NCBI GenBank assembly: GCA_047606825.1
Contig: JASGDY010000032.1
Location: 1 to 15,419, forward strand
Direction of reading: 5' to 3'
Origin: Rhizosphaericola sp047606825
GTDB lineage: Bacteria > Bacteroidota > Bacteroidia > Chitinophagales > Chitinophagaceae
DNA: 15,419 nt
Positions 9,426-15,316 of the stretch are shown piece after piece. Numbering within the stretch: position 1 is the stretch's first letter; every line of letters begins with the position of its first letter. Position numbers and translations under genes: made by a program. The notes beneath the pieces are model-generated. The model was given only the letters and a program-made list of their open reading frames with translations. It was not told the origin of the DNA and searched no databases.

Positions 9426-9433
9426 CAAAGGTA
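9426..9433 (-). promoter_or_regulatory. Candidate -7 box immediately before the dehydrogenase start
   Basis: On the minus strand this reads TACCTTTG, an exact match to the Bacteroidota -7 consensus TAnnTTTG. It lies four bases before the ATG at 9421, so a transcript from it would begin at or inside the start codon. No TTG lies 17-23 bases upstream, so it could be chance. Confidence 0.25.
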
Positions 9434-9641
9434 AGGTGTTGTGGGTTGTAGTATGTTGTAGCTACTTGCCAAATCTTAACTGCATAGGATGATAAATCGA
9501 TAAGCATATTGTAGATGCAAGGAAAGGAAAATGTGAAACTTTTTGTTTGGGCGTCGGAATCTTCTAATGTCGCATTCTTGAATATGACAATTTGATTATA
9601 CTCCACGCAGAATAAAAATGTACGTTGAAAAAAGTAAACAT

Positions 9642-9750
9642 CTCACAGTCATTCCTGCGTAGGCAGGAATCTGATGCGAGCATTAAAGATTTGCATAGAT
9701 ATTGAAAATTTTTCCCATCAGATTCCCACCTACGTGGGAATGACGGTGAG
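9642..9750. repeat. REP/BIME-like nested inverted repeat
   Basis: Two 35-base arms, 9642-9676 and 9716-9750, are inverted copies of each other at 30 of 35 positions, with a 39-base AT-rich spacer. Each arm also contains its own perfect 8-bp hairpin: ATTCCTGC-GTAG-GCAGGAAT at 9651-9670 and ATTCCCAC-CTAC-GTGGGAAT at 9722-9741. The outer ends read CTCAC and GTGAG. Paired REP units of this kind are moved by single-strand transposases (RAYT/TnpA-REP), but no transposase gene is in the window. A miniature inverted-repeat element is the other possibility. No target duplication is obvious. Confidence 0.75.
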
Positions 9751-9869
9751 GTATTTATTCCTTATTTAGGTTTTCATTGCTTGAGCTCATTGCACATATT
9801 TATGCAGCATACAATATAACTAAGAGAAAATTTCAAAAAGCTCAACAATAGGGCAAAAAGAATTATCCT

Positions 9870-9877
9870 TATTTTTG
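9870..9877 (+). promoter_or_regulatory. Candidate -7 box before the first small reading frame
   Basis: TATTTTTG matches the TAnnTTTG consensus exactly and ends four bases before the ATG at 9882. No TTG is found 17-23 bases upstream. It supports transcription of the small-ORF region only weakly. Confidence 0.25.
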
Positions 9878-9966
9878 TGGTATGCTCACGCAACAGCAAA
9901 TAGATATTATCGTCGTGTTATAAATGTGCGTCAGATGCTATATCCAGTGATGGTTTTTCTTCATGG

Positions 9967-10113
9967 ATGAAGGATTTTTTTGGCTCAGCGGTCAATATTA
10001 CTGTGACGGCTGCTTGCGTTGTTGTAGCTACGGTATATGATACAGAAGAGTTGGAGGACTCTATTCCTGTATCAAGTGATACAGCTATTGATTCGGAATC
10101 CCCAATACAGTAG
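9967..10113 (+). CDS. Possible small hypothetical protein, perhaps the tail of a frameshifted gene
   Basis: A 48-codon frame runs from ATG 9967 to TAG 10111-10113. It encodes a short hydrophobic stretch (AVNITVTAACVVVATVY, about residues 8-24) followed by an acidic, serine-rich tail (EELEDS...DSESPIQ). I do not recognise it. The frame stays open upstream to 9904 without an ATG, GTG or TTG. A separate ATG at 9882, with a -7-like box before it, reads MLTQQQIDIIVVL and stops at 9921-9923. One extra base between 9904 and 9920 would explain both pieces as one gene of about 76 codons. A 67-codon frame covers the same bases on the other strand (9918-10121) and cannot be excluded. The forward strand is preferred because the next two small frames lie on it. 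Confidence 0.33.
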   Translation: MKDFFGSAVNITVTAACVVVATVYDTEELEDSIPVSSDTAIDSESPIQ

Positions 10114-10168
10114 GGATTCATTTAGAAAAACTTAGTTTTAATTTATCAAATATAATAATTCACAAAAT

Positions 10169-10312
10169 ATGGAACAGGTAACAACAACCAACAGATTACG
10201 GAATGAACACACGCAGACAAGAAAAAGGCTTAACTATTTCATGCTTTTTATATTGTCGCCATTGGTAAGTATATTCCTATATCTTACCAATAAATCCGAT
10301 ATAAAAAGGTAA
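10169..10312 (+). CDS. Small single-helix membrane protein, hypothetical
   Basis: This 47-residue frame begins MEQVTTTNRL. It has a hydrophilic, basic N-terminal half (RLRNEHTQTRKRL) and one membrane segment (about residues 23-39, YFMLFILSPLVSIFLYL), then a short basic end. The charge pattern suggests the N terminus stays in the cytoplasm. It is not a family I know. The start is the first ATG in frame. The sequence before it is AT-rich, without a clear ribosome binding site, as is common in Bacteroidota. The next small frame starts nine bases after its stop on the same strand, suggesting a shared transcript. It may be a membrane peptide of unknown role. Spurious coding cannot be ruled out at this length. 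Confidence 0.42.
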   Translation: MEQVTTTNRLRNEHTQTRKRLNYFMLFILSPLVSIFLYLTNKSDIKR

Positions 10313-10321
10313 TTCAAAAAT

Positions 10322-10438
10322 ATGAACTGGCACAAGTCCTCCTACAGGAGACTGTACGGGGAAATAAAAGCCCTCACTGTCGCAAGTTTCTATGGAATAC
10401 TCATAATCATGCATTTATATTTTATGCGGATTAATTAA
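10322..10438 (+). CDS. Small membrane-helix peptide, hypothetical
   Basis: This 38-residue frame begins MNWHKSSYRRLYGEIK, basic and polar, followed by one hydrophobic segment (about 17-35, ALTVASFYGILIIMHLYFM). It lies nine bases after the preceding 47-residue frame and has AAAGG about 12 bases before its ATG. Its last 24 bases overlap, tail to tail, the restored end of the VapC-like toxin on the opposite strand (10415-10438). No family is recognised. Similar size and shape to its neighbour suggest a pair of small membrane peptides, but this rests on two short frames. Confidence 0.4.
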   Translation: MNWHKSSYRRLYGEIKALTVASFYGILIIMHLYFMRIN

Positions 10439-10797
10439 TCTCAAACCTTTGATATTGGCAAAATCTTTTTCGTTGTTAGTAATAAGCTTAAATCCGTAAG
10501 CCAATGCAGTAGCGGCAATAATGGCATCAGGTGTTTTTATTTTTTTTCTTTTCGCAATATGACACAATGATCCATCACATTTGGACTAATGTCTATTATC
10601 ATGCTGTCGGCAATAAAGTTTTTTACATTTTCCGTAGTAGCTTTATCCGTGTTCCAGCAAAGGAGTTCTATTTGCGTAATGATCGAAAGATTGGGGACTG
10701 CATCAATTACAGTATCCAAGAAATCCATTCCTGCAATAGGTAAAGAAGCCGACAGATAATCGGACACGACATTGGTGTCAATCAGATATTGCTCCAC
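10415..10797 (-). pseudogene. vapC: VapC-type PIN-domain toxin broken by a frameshift in an A8 run
   Basis: VapC toxins are PIN-domain ribonucleases that cut RNA (often tRNA) unless held by an antitoxin. The uninterrupted frame, 10537-10797, gives 86 residues: YLIDTNVVSDYL with catalytic D7, E44 in TQIELLCW, and ...VILRKEKK before a TAA. The stop follows a run of eight A on the coding strand (10547-10540). With nine A the frame continues IKTPDAIIAATALAYGFKLITNN, then EKDFANIKGLRLIN and a short tail to 10415, about 127 residues, the normal VapC length. The missing part holds the other acidic active-site residues (D91 in TPDAIIAA, D112 in EKDF). As written, the product should be inactive. The start is GTG at 10797, inside the last codons of the antitoxin (16-bp overlap), implying translational coupling. 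Alternatives are a sequencing error, or slippage that restores the frame in some transcripts. Confidence 0.8.
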
Positions 10798-10997
10798 TCG
10801 CTGCGCATTTGTTTAATGTGTTCGTTCAGTTTTTGACCTTGCTCTTTAGTGATAATTCCTTTGTATTTATCAGAAAGTTTTGTTTTTGTGGGAGCAAAAT
10901 TTTCCTTTAACACTTTTATCAAATGGAGTTCTTCCAATTCGTGTAAAAGCCCCACGGCTTTTTGGTTGGTTACCTGTATGAGCATTGTATTGTCCAT
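10782..10997 (-). CDS. Antitoxin of a VapBC-like toxin-antitoxin module
   Basis: This 71-residue acidic/basic mixed protein begins MDNTMLIQV. It contains ELEELHLIKVLKEN near 20-33 and a C-terminal part KLSDKYKGIIT...EHIKQMRSEWSNI. The LIKVLKEN and KLSxKYxG patterns with a final R-x-EW are those I associate with small Bacteroidota antitoxins next to PIN toxins. The C terminus, which would wrap the toxin, overlaps the toxin start by 16 bases. M5 (10985) is an alternative start. A strong-looking promoter lies about 40-75 bases upstream, so the pair forms its own operon. By analogy the complex probably represses this promoter. The family assignment is by position and pattern and is fairly sure. 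Confidence 0.8.
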   Translation of the reverse strand: MDNTMLIQVTNQKAVGLLHELEELHLIKVLKENFAPTKTKLSDKYKGIITKEQGQKLNEHIKQMRSEWSNI

Positions 10998-11039
10998 AAA
11001 ACGAAAATTTATTTAGTGGGCAATGTTTTTCTTTTATTG

Positions 11040-11070
11040 CAAATTTAGCTGAAATATCAAGCATTGGCAA
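11040..11070 (-). promoter_or_regulatory. Promoter of the toxin-antitoxin operon
   Basis: On the minus strand, TTG at 11070-11068 is followed after 20 bases by TAAATTTG at 11047-11040. This is an exact match to the Bacteroidota form TTG-N17-23-TAnnTTTG. Transcription would start near 11033, giving a leader of about 36 bases before the antitoxin ATG at 10997. Confidence 0.65.
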
Positions 11071-11086
11071 GTGTATATTTTCTTCT

Positions 11087-11121
11087 CCGCATAGTCCCCG
11101 CCGCGGCGGGAGACTATGCGG
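11087..11121. repeat. GC-rich near-perfect hairpin downstream of uvrA
   Basis: CCGCATAGTC (11087-11096) pairs with GACTATGCGG (11112-11121). The 14-base centre, CCCGCCGCGGCGGG (11097-11110), is a perfect palindrome, leaving only one bulged A at 11111. It starts 36 bases after the uvrA stop and lies just upstream of the toxin-antitoxin promoter. There is no T run after it on either strand, so it could be a terminator-like stem, a dispersed repeat unit, or a barrier between uvrA and the module. Confidence 0.6.
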
Positions 11122-11156
11122 GAAAAATAACATTGACCGTAGCACGTTTTTACTTC

Positions 11157-13988
11157 TCACAAATACCTCCCCGTATAGCTTTCCTTACATTTTTTCAATG
11201 CTTGCGGCGTACCTGCAAAAACGAGGTTGCCGCCGTCGGCTCCGGCTTCCGGCCCTAAATCAATCACCCAATCAGCCGAACGGATTACGTCCGTATTATG
11301 CTCTATCACGATGATGCTGTGGCCTTGGTTTATCAGGGCGTTGAAGGACGACAACAATTTTTTGATGTCGTTGAAATGTAGGCCCGTCGTGGGTTCGTCA
11401 AAGATGAAAAGGATGTGTCCGGCTTTTTGTCCCTGTCCGAGGAAGCTCGCCAGTTTGACGCGCTGCGCCTCGCCGCCGCTCAACGTGTCGGAGGACTGTC
11501 CCAGTTTGATATAGCCCAGTCCCACGTCCTGCAAGGGTTGTATGGCCTTTTGGATGTTTTTTTCGTCCTTGAAAAGCTCCAACGCCTCGTCCACACTGAG
11601 TTCCAGTATGTCGTAGATGCTTTTGCCTTTGTATTGGACTTCCAGCACTTCTTCCTTGAACCGTTTGCCGTTGCAGACTTCGCAGGTCAGGTGTACGTCC
11701 GTGAGGAACTGCATTTCCACGACCTGTTCGCCCTCGCCTTTGCAGGCGTCACAGCGTCCGCCGTCCACGTTGAACGAAAAATGTTTGGCTTGGAAACCAC
11801 GGATTTTTGATAGCGGTTGTCGCGCGTACAGGTTGCGGATTTCGTCGTAGGCCTTGATGTACGTGACCGGATTGCTACGGGAGGATTTGCCGATTGGGTT
11901 TTGGTCCACGAGTTCGATATGTGTGATGGACTTGATGTCGCCCGTGATGGCTTTGTGGAAGCCGACGGATTCGCTCGTGCCTTCTTTCATTTTCATCAGT
12001 CCGGGATAGAGTATCTGTTTGACGAGGGTCGTCTTGCCACTACCGGAAACGCCCGTCACCGCGCAGAGGACGTTGAGCGGAAACTGCACCGTAATATTTT
12101 TGAGGTTGTTGTGGCGTGCGCCCTCGATGGTGATGGATTTGTTCCATCCGCGTACTTTTTTAGGCGGTTCGATGGACAGTTTTCCGCTGAGGTACTGTCC
12201 GGTCAGGCTTTCCGGATTTTTGACGATGCTGTCGTAGTTGCCTTCCGCGATGACTTTGCCACCGAGGTGTGCCGCCAGCGGTCCCATGTCGATGATATGG
12301 TCGGACTGGTGCATGATCATCTCGTCGTGCTCGACGACGACGACGGTATTGTGCAGGTCGCGCAGCCTTTTCAATACTTTGATGAGGTTTTCCGTGTCGC
12401 GCGAATGCAGCCCGATGGACGGCTCGTCCAATATATACAGCGAATCGGTGAGCGTACTGCCGAGACTTCTCGTCAACTGGATGCGTTGGCTTTCGCCGCC
12501 GCTCAAGGTATTGGCGAGACGGTTGAGCGTGAGGTAGCCGAGACCCACGTCTATCAATGTTTGCAGCCGTTGCTGTATCTCCGTCATGAGGCGGTTGGCG
12601 ATTTTCGTTTCGCTTTGGTTGAGTTGGAGTGCTTGCAGCCAGGTGAGCAAGTCCTTGGTCGGCATGGTGCTGAGTTCACCGATATGTTTGCCGTTGATGC
12701 GGACGTAGAGCGCTTCTTTGCGCAGGCGGTAGCCGTGGCAGTCGGGACATGGGGTGCGGCCGCGGTAACGGCTGAGGAGCACGCGGTTTTGTATTTTGTA
12801 CAGATGTGCCTCGATGTCGTCGAAGAAATCGTTGATGCCCTGCACGTATTGGTTGCCTTGCCAGAGCTGTTGTACCTGCTCGTCCGTAAGGTCGGCAAAC
12901 GCCTTGTGTATGGGAAACTTAAAGCTCGCTGCGCCTTTGACAAACTGGTCTTTCCACCAGACCATTTTTTCACCTTTCCAGGGTGCGACGGCACCTTCGT
13001 AGATGCTTAACCTTTTGTCCGGGATGACGAGTTCGGGGTCGATGCCCAATACGTGTCCAAAACCCTCGCAGGTCGGACACGCGCCGTAAGGATTGTTGAA
13101 AGAAAAAAGGTTGGGAACGGGTTCCTCAAAACGGATGCCGTCCAACTCGAACCTATTGCTGAAATGCGTCGGTTCTCCATTGTCGGTCACGACGTACACC
13201 TCGCCTTCGCCCTCAAAAAAAGCCGTGTTGGCGGAGTCGGCGATGCGGTGCAGTTCGTCTTCGTCAAAATCTTTTTTGACGAGGCGGTCAACCAGTATAA
13301 AGGTCTGGTCTTTTTTCAGTTTCTTTTTGAGTGCGGATTCTTTTTCTTCCAATAAATCCTCTATCAGTAACGTTTCCGAATTTTTTTTGTCAAAAATAAA
13401 AATACGCGCAAAGCCTTTCTGCACAAGGATATTGAGCTCTTCCAATATCTCTCTGTTGTGTTGCAGTTTAAATTTTGCCAATAGAAATATCTTGGACTGT
13501 GCGGGCTGTGCCGTGATGTGGCGGACAATATCCGTGACGTCGTCCTTGCGCACTTCGCGCCCGCTCACAGGCGAAACCGTGTGGCCAATACGTGCAAAAA
13601 GCAAGCGCAGGTAATCATATATCTCTGTCATGCTGCCGACAGTGCTGCGTGGGGTCCGCGTGATGACTTTTTGCTCGATGGCGATGGCGGGGCAGAGGCC
13701 TTTGATATAGTCCACGTCCGGCGCGGGCATACGCGAAAGGAACTGGCGCGCGTAGGCGCTCAGGCTTTCCGCATAGCGGCGTTGGCCTTCCGCAAAAAGC
13801 GTGTCTATCGTGAGCGACGATTTGCCGCTGCCCGACACGCCCGTGACCACGGTAAATTTGTTTCGGGGAATGCCCACCGAGACATTTTGTAGGTTGTGCG
13901 TGCGTGCACCTTTTACATAGATGGAGGATACGGTATCCTCCTGTGTATCTTTTCGGGAAACGGATGGTTTCTTGACTGTTGCAGACAT
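11157..13988 (-). CDS. uvrA: Excinuclease ABC subunit A (UvrA)
   Basis: UvrA is the damage-sensing ATPase of nucleotide excision repair. It dimerises, scans DNA and loads UvrB. The 943-residue protein has two ABC modules. Module one has Walker A GVSGSGKS (50-57), signature LSGGESQ (495-501) and Walker B LYILDEPS (517-524). Module two has GVSGSGKT (646-653), LSGGEAQ (836-842) and FDEPTTG (863-869). CxxC pairs are CPTC (304-307), CPDC (414-417), CDAC (746-749) and CEVC (769-772). The first CxxC usual about 20 residues before CPTC is replaced by THFSNRF. The frame runs upstream to 14048, but the ATG at 13988 gives MSATVKKPS and the usual short lead-in. GC is higher than in neighbouring genes, which creates long antisense frames with no coding character. 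It is monocistronic and divergent from the sigma factor gene. Confidence 0.96.
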   Translation of the reverse strand: MSATVKKPSVSRKDTQEDTVSSIYVKGARTHNLQNVSVGIPRNKFTVVTGVSGSGKSSLTIDTLFAEGQRRYAESLSAYARQFLSRMPAPDVDYIKGLCPAIAIEQKVITRTPRSTVGSMTEIYDYLRLLFARIGHTVSPVSGREVRKDDVTDIVRHITAQPAQSKIFLLAKFKLQHNREILEELNILVQKGFARIFIFDKKNSETLLIEDLLEEKESALKKKLKKDQTFILVDRLVKKDFDEDELHRIADSANTAFFEGEGEVYVVTDNGEPTHFSNRFELDGIRFEEPVPNLFSFNNPYGACPTCEGFGHVLGIDPELVIPDKRLSIYEGAVAPWKGEKMVWWKDQFVKGAASFKFPIHKAFADLTDEQVQQLWQGNQYVQGINDFFDDIEAHLYKIQNRVLLSRYRGRTPCPDCHGYRLRKEALYVRINGKHIGELSTMPTKDLLTWLQALQLNQSETKIANRLMTEIQQRLQTLIDVGLGYLTLNRLANTLSGGESQRIQLTRSLGSTLTDSLYILDEPSIGLHSRDTENLIKVLKRLRDLHNTVVVVEHDEMIMHQSDHIIDMGPLAAHLGGKVIAEGNYDSIVKNPESLTGQYLSGKLSIEPPKKVRGWNKSITIEGARHNNLKNITVQFPLNVLCAVTGVSGSGKTTLVKQILYPGLMKMKEGTSESVGFHKAITGDIKSITHIELVDQNPIGKSSRSNPVTYIKAYDEIRNLYARQPLSKIRGFQAKHFSFNVDGGRCDACKGEGEQVVEMQFLTDVHLTCEVCNGKRFKEEVLEVQYKGKSIYDILELSVDEALELFKDEKNIQKAIQPLQDVGLGYIKLGQSSDTLSGGEAQRVKLASFLGQGQKAGHILFIFDEPTTGLHFNDIKKLLSSFNALINQGHSIIVIEHNTDVIRSADWVIDLGPEAGADGGNLVFAGTPQALKKCKESYTGRYL

Positions 13989-14094
13989 GCGATAAAAGTA
14001 CGAAAAAACTGTACATAAATCTGTTATTTGTACCTGTTTGATAATCATTAATATATATGTATCGTTAAAATATTTGGAAAAAAATGTTGCATAT

Positions 14095-14128
14095 TTTGTA
14101 ACAAATAATAAAAATTCTCATATATTTG
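14095..14128 (+). promoter_or_regulatory. Promoter of the ECF-type sigma factor gene
   Basis: TTTG at 14095-14098 is followed after 22 bases by TATATTTG at 14121-14128, an exact -7 consensus at the long end of the accepted spacing. Transcription would start near 14134, giving a leader of roughly 130 bases, in which I see no riboswitch-like structure. Confidence 0.5.
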
Positions 14129-14266
14129 TACGAAACACCAGATGTCACTTTCGGATAATTTATGCGCAGCTTTTCTATCGGAGATGTACGATGGCAAGTT
14201 GATGTGTAATCTAGTGATTGTGGGGTCGGTATTGAGGGGTTTTGTCTAATCTATATTATGTGAACT

Positions 14267-14857
14267 ATGACTGAGTTAAACGTTCTTAGCGATGTTGCTT
14301 TGATACGGGCTTTCCAGCAGGGTAACACCAATGCCTTGGATAGATTGATTGACCGCTATAAAGATAAGCTGTACAGTACCATTTTCTTTTTGGTAAAAGA
14401 CCAATGGATTGCGGACGATATCTACCAGGATACATTCATCCGTATTGTCGATACTTTACGCTTGAATAGATACAACGAGCAGGGAAAGTTCCTTCCGTGG
14501 GCAGCGCGGATTGCCCATAATTTGTGTATTGACTATTTTCGTAAGCAAAGAAGACGCCCTCCCACCGTAACAAGTGAAAGTTCAGATGTGAACAATATTT
14601 TTGACATGGTCGATCCCAATATTGACAACGCGGAGCAACGGATCATGCGTAGGCAGAGCCATGGCCGTGTTTACCAGATGTTGGATATGTTGCCTGCTGA
14701 CCAAAGAGAGGTAATCGTACTGCGGCATTTTGCGGATCTAAGTTTCAAGGAGATTGCGCAGCTGACCGATTGTAGCATCAACACCGCATTGGGACGTATG
14801 CGCTATGGACTGATCAACCTCAGAAAGATGATGGTTGAAAATCATATCGTGCTATAA
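14267..14857 (+). CDS. RNA polymerase sigma factor, ECF (sigma-70 family)
   Basis: This 196-residue protein directs RNA polymerase to a set of promoters. Region 2 (about 22-94) has the helix YKDKLYSTIFFLVKD, the IADDIYQDTFIRI core-binding motif and FLPWAARIAHNLCIDYFRKQRRR for -10 recognition. A linker with DMVDPNIDNAEQRIMRRQS follows. Region 4 (about 135-188) has LPADQREVIVLRHFADLSFKEIAQLTDCSINTALGRMRYGLINLRKMM, the -35 binding helix-turn-helix. The pattern is a conserved Bacteroidota sigma type that, as I recall it, often lacks a linked anti-sigma gene, and none is adjacent here. The ATG at 14267 gives a full-length protein. The gene ends in a strong bidirectional terminator. No evidence ties it to the SusC/SusD operon 10 kb away. 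Confidence 0.92.
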   Translation: MTELNVLSDVALIRAFQQGNTNALDRLIDRYKDKLYSTIFFLVKDQWIADDIYQDTFIRIVDTLRLNRYNEQGKFLPWAARIAHNLCIDYFRKQRRRPPTVTSESSDVNNIFDMVDPNIDNAEQRIMRRQSHGRVYQMLDMLPADQREVIVLRHFADLSFKEIAQLTDCSINTALGRMRYGLINLRKMMVENHIVL

Positions 14858-14888
14858 CAGTGGGAAGTGGGGATTTGAAAAGTGAAAA

Positions 14889-14928
14889 ACAAAAAGCCTG
14901 GAACGATGAATCGTTCCAGGCTTTTTGT
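14889..14928. terminator. Bidirectional intrinsic terminator
   Basis: An 18-bp perfect stem pairs ACAAAAAGCCTGGAACGA (14889-14906) with its complement at 14911-14928 across the loop TGAA. The stem base is A-rich on the left and T-rich on the right, so each strand has a T run after the GC-rich part. It ends the sigma gene on the plus strand and the small membrane gene on the minus strand. Confidence 0.92.
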
Positions 14929-14937
14929 TGCCAGGTT

Positions 14938-15165
14938 CTAAGCCTTTGACGCGTCATATTCCCCAGTCAGGCTGTAATAGGCAAACGTGAAAAGTCCGCC
15001 AACGATAATCGGTGTCAATATAAACAGGATGACGATTCCAAATACGAGGTCGTCCTGTTTGCCCGAAGTAAGTTTGGGCCAGCCAAAAACACCAATGCAA
15101 TAATAGCCAAAAGCGATGGCAAGCACCAGCCATACAATGCCTGAGATTCTTTTTAATCTGTCCAT
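14938..15165 (-). CDS. Small two-helix membrane protein, DUF6814-like
   Basis: This 75-residue inner-membrane protein has two predicted helices: about residues 8-28 (SGIVWLVLAIAFGYYCIGVFG) and about 42-66 (FGIVILFILTPIIVGGLFTFAYY). A short loop GWPKLTSGKQDD lies between them, and the tail is SLTGEYDASKA. The basic start (MDRLKR) suggests both ends are cytoplasmic. The layout and the YYxxxGEYD ending resemble a small Bacteroidota family I remember as DUF6814, often found near transporter genes. That label is from memory and moderate. No partner gene is in the window, because upstream lies only intergenic sequence. The function is unknown. Confidence 0.8.
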   Translation of the reverse strand: MDRLKRISGIVWLVLAIAFGYYCIGVFGWPKLTSGKQDDLVFGIVILFILTPIIVGGLFTFAYYSLTGEYDASKA

Positions 15166-15213
15166 GACAATAATTTTAGTGAATAGTTAAAAGTGAATAA
15201 TGTTGTTTCTGCT

Positions 15214-15241
15214 CCGCATTGGATTAAAATGTGCAATGCGG
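15214..15241. repeat. Short inverted repeat upstream of the small membrane gene
   Basis: CCGCATT (15214-15220) and AATGCGG (15235-15241) form a perfect 7-bp inverted repeat with a 14-base gap, about 50-75 bases before the small membrane protein start. It could be an operator. At this length chance is possible. Confidence 0.25.
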
Positions 15242-15316
15242 TCAGGCAATGAACACCTAAATAACGTGAGTTCGGGCTAAGAAAAAGTCATCATAATTTG
15301 ATTTTAAATAAGTTAT

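Larger units (their letters stand above)
9422..9881. other. Intergenic region with REP-like element, otherwise empty
   Basis: This 460-bp stretch follows the start of the dehydrogenase gene. Apart from the inverted-repeat element at 9642-9750 and two candidate -7 boxes at its ends, I see no gene, tRNA or terminator in it. It is AT-rich on both sides of the element. Confidence 0.5.

Noticed and set aside
8718..9451. Forward frames of 181 and 208 codons opposite the dehydrogenase gene
   Set aside because: They overlap each other and a well-supported enzyme in reverse, and have Trp/Cys/Arg-rich composition typical of shadow frames.
9422..9472. Longer dehydrogenase start at 9472
   Set aside because: The codon there is TTG and adds 17 residues unlike the family. 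The ATG at 9421 matches the usual N terminus and is favoured.
9918..10121. A 67-codon reverse frame in the small-ORF region
   Set aside because: It covers the same bases as the forward 48-codon frame. The forward strand is favoured by the neighbouring tandem frames, though this is not decisive.
11817..13010. A 397-codon forward frame antisense to uvrA
   Set aside because: It mirrors the high-GC third-position pattern of uvrA, has no recognisable motif, and lies entirely inside a certain gene. Other antisense frames at 11415, 13093 and 13518 are the same effect.
13989..14048. Longer uvrA start at 14048
   Set aside because: The added 20 residues (MIIKQVQITDL...) are unlike UvrA N termini. The ATG at 13988 gives a normal length.
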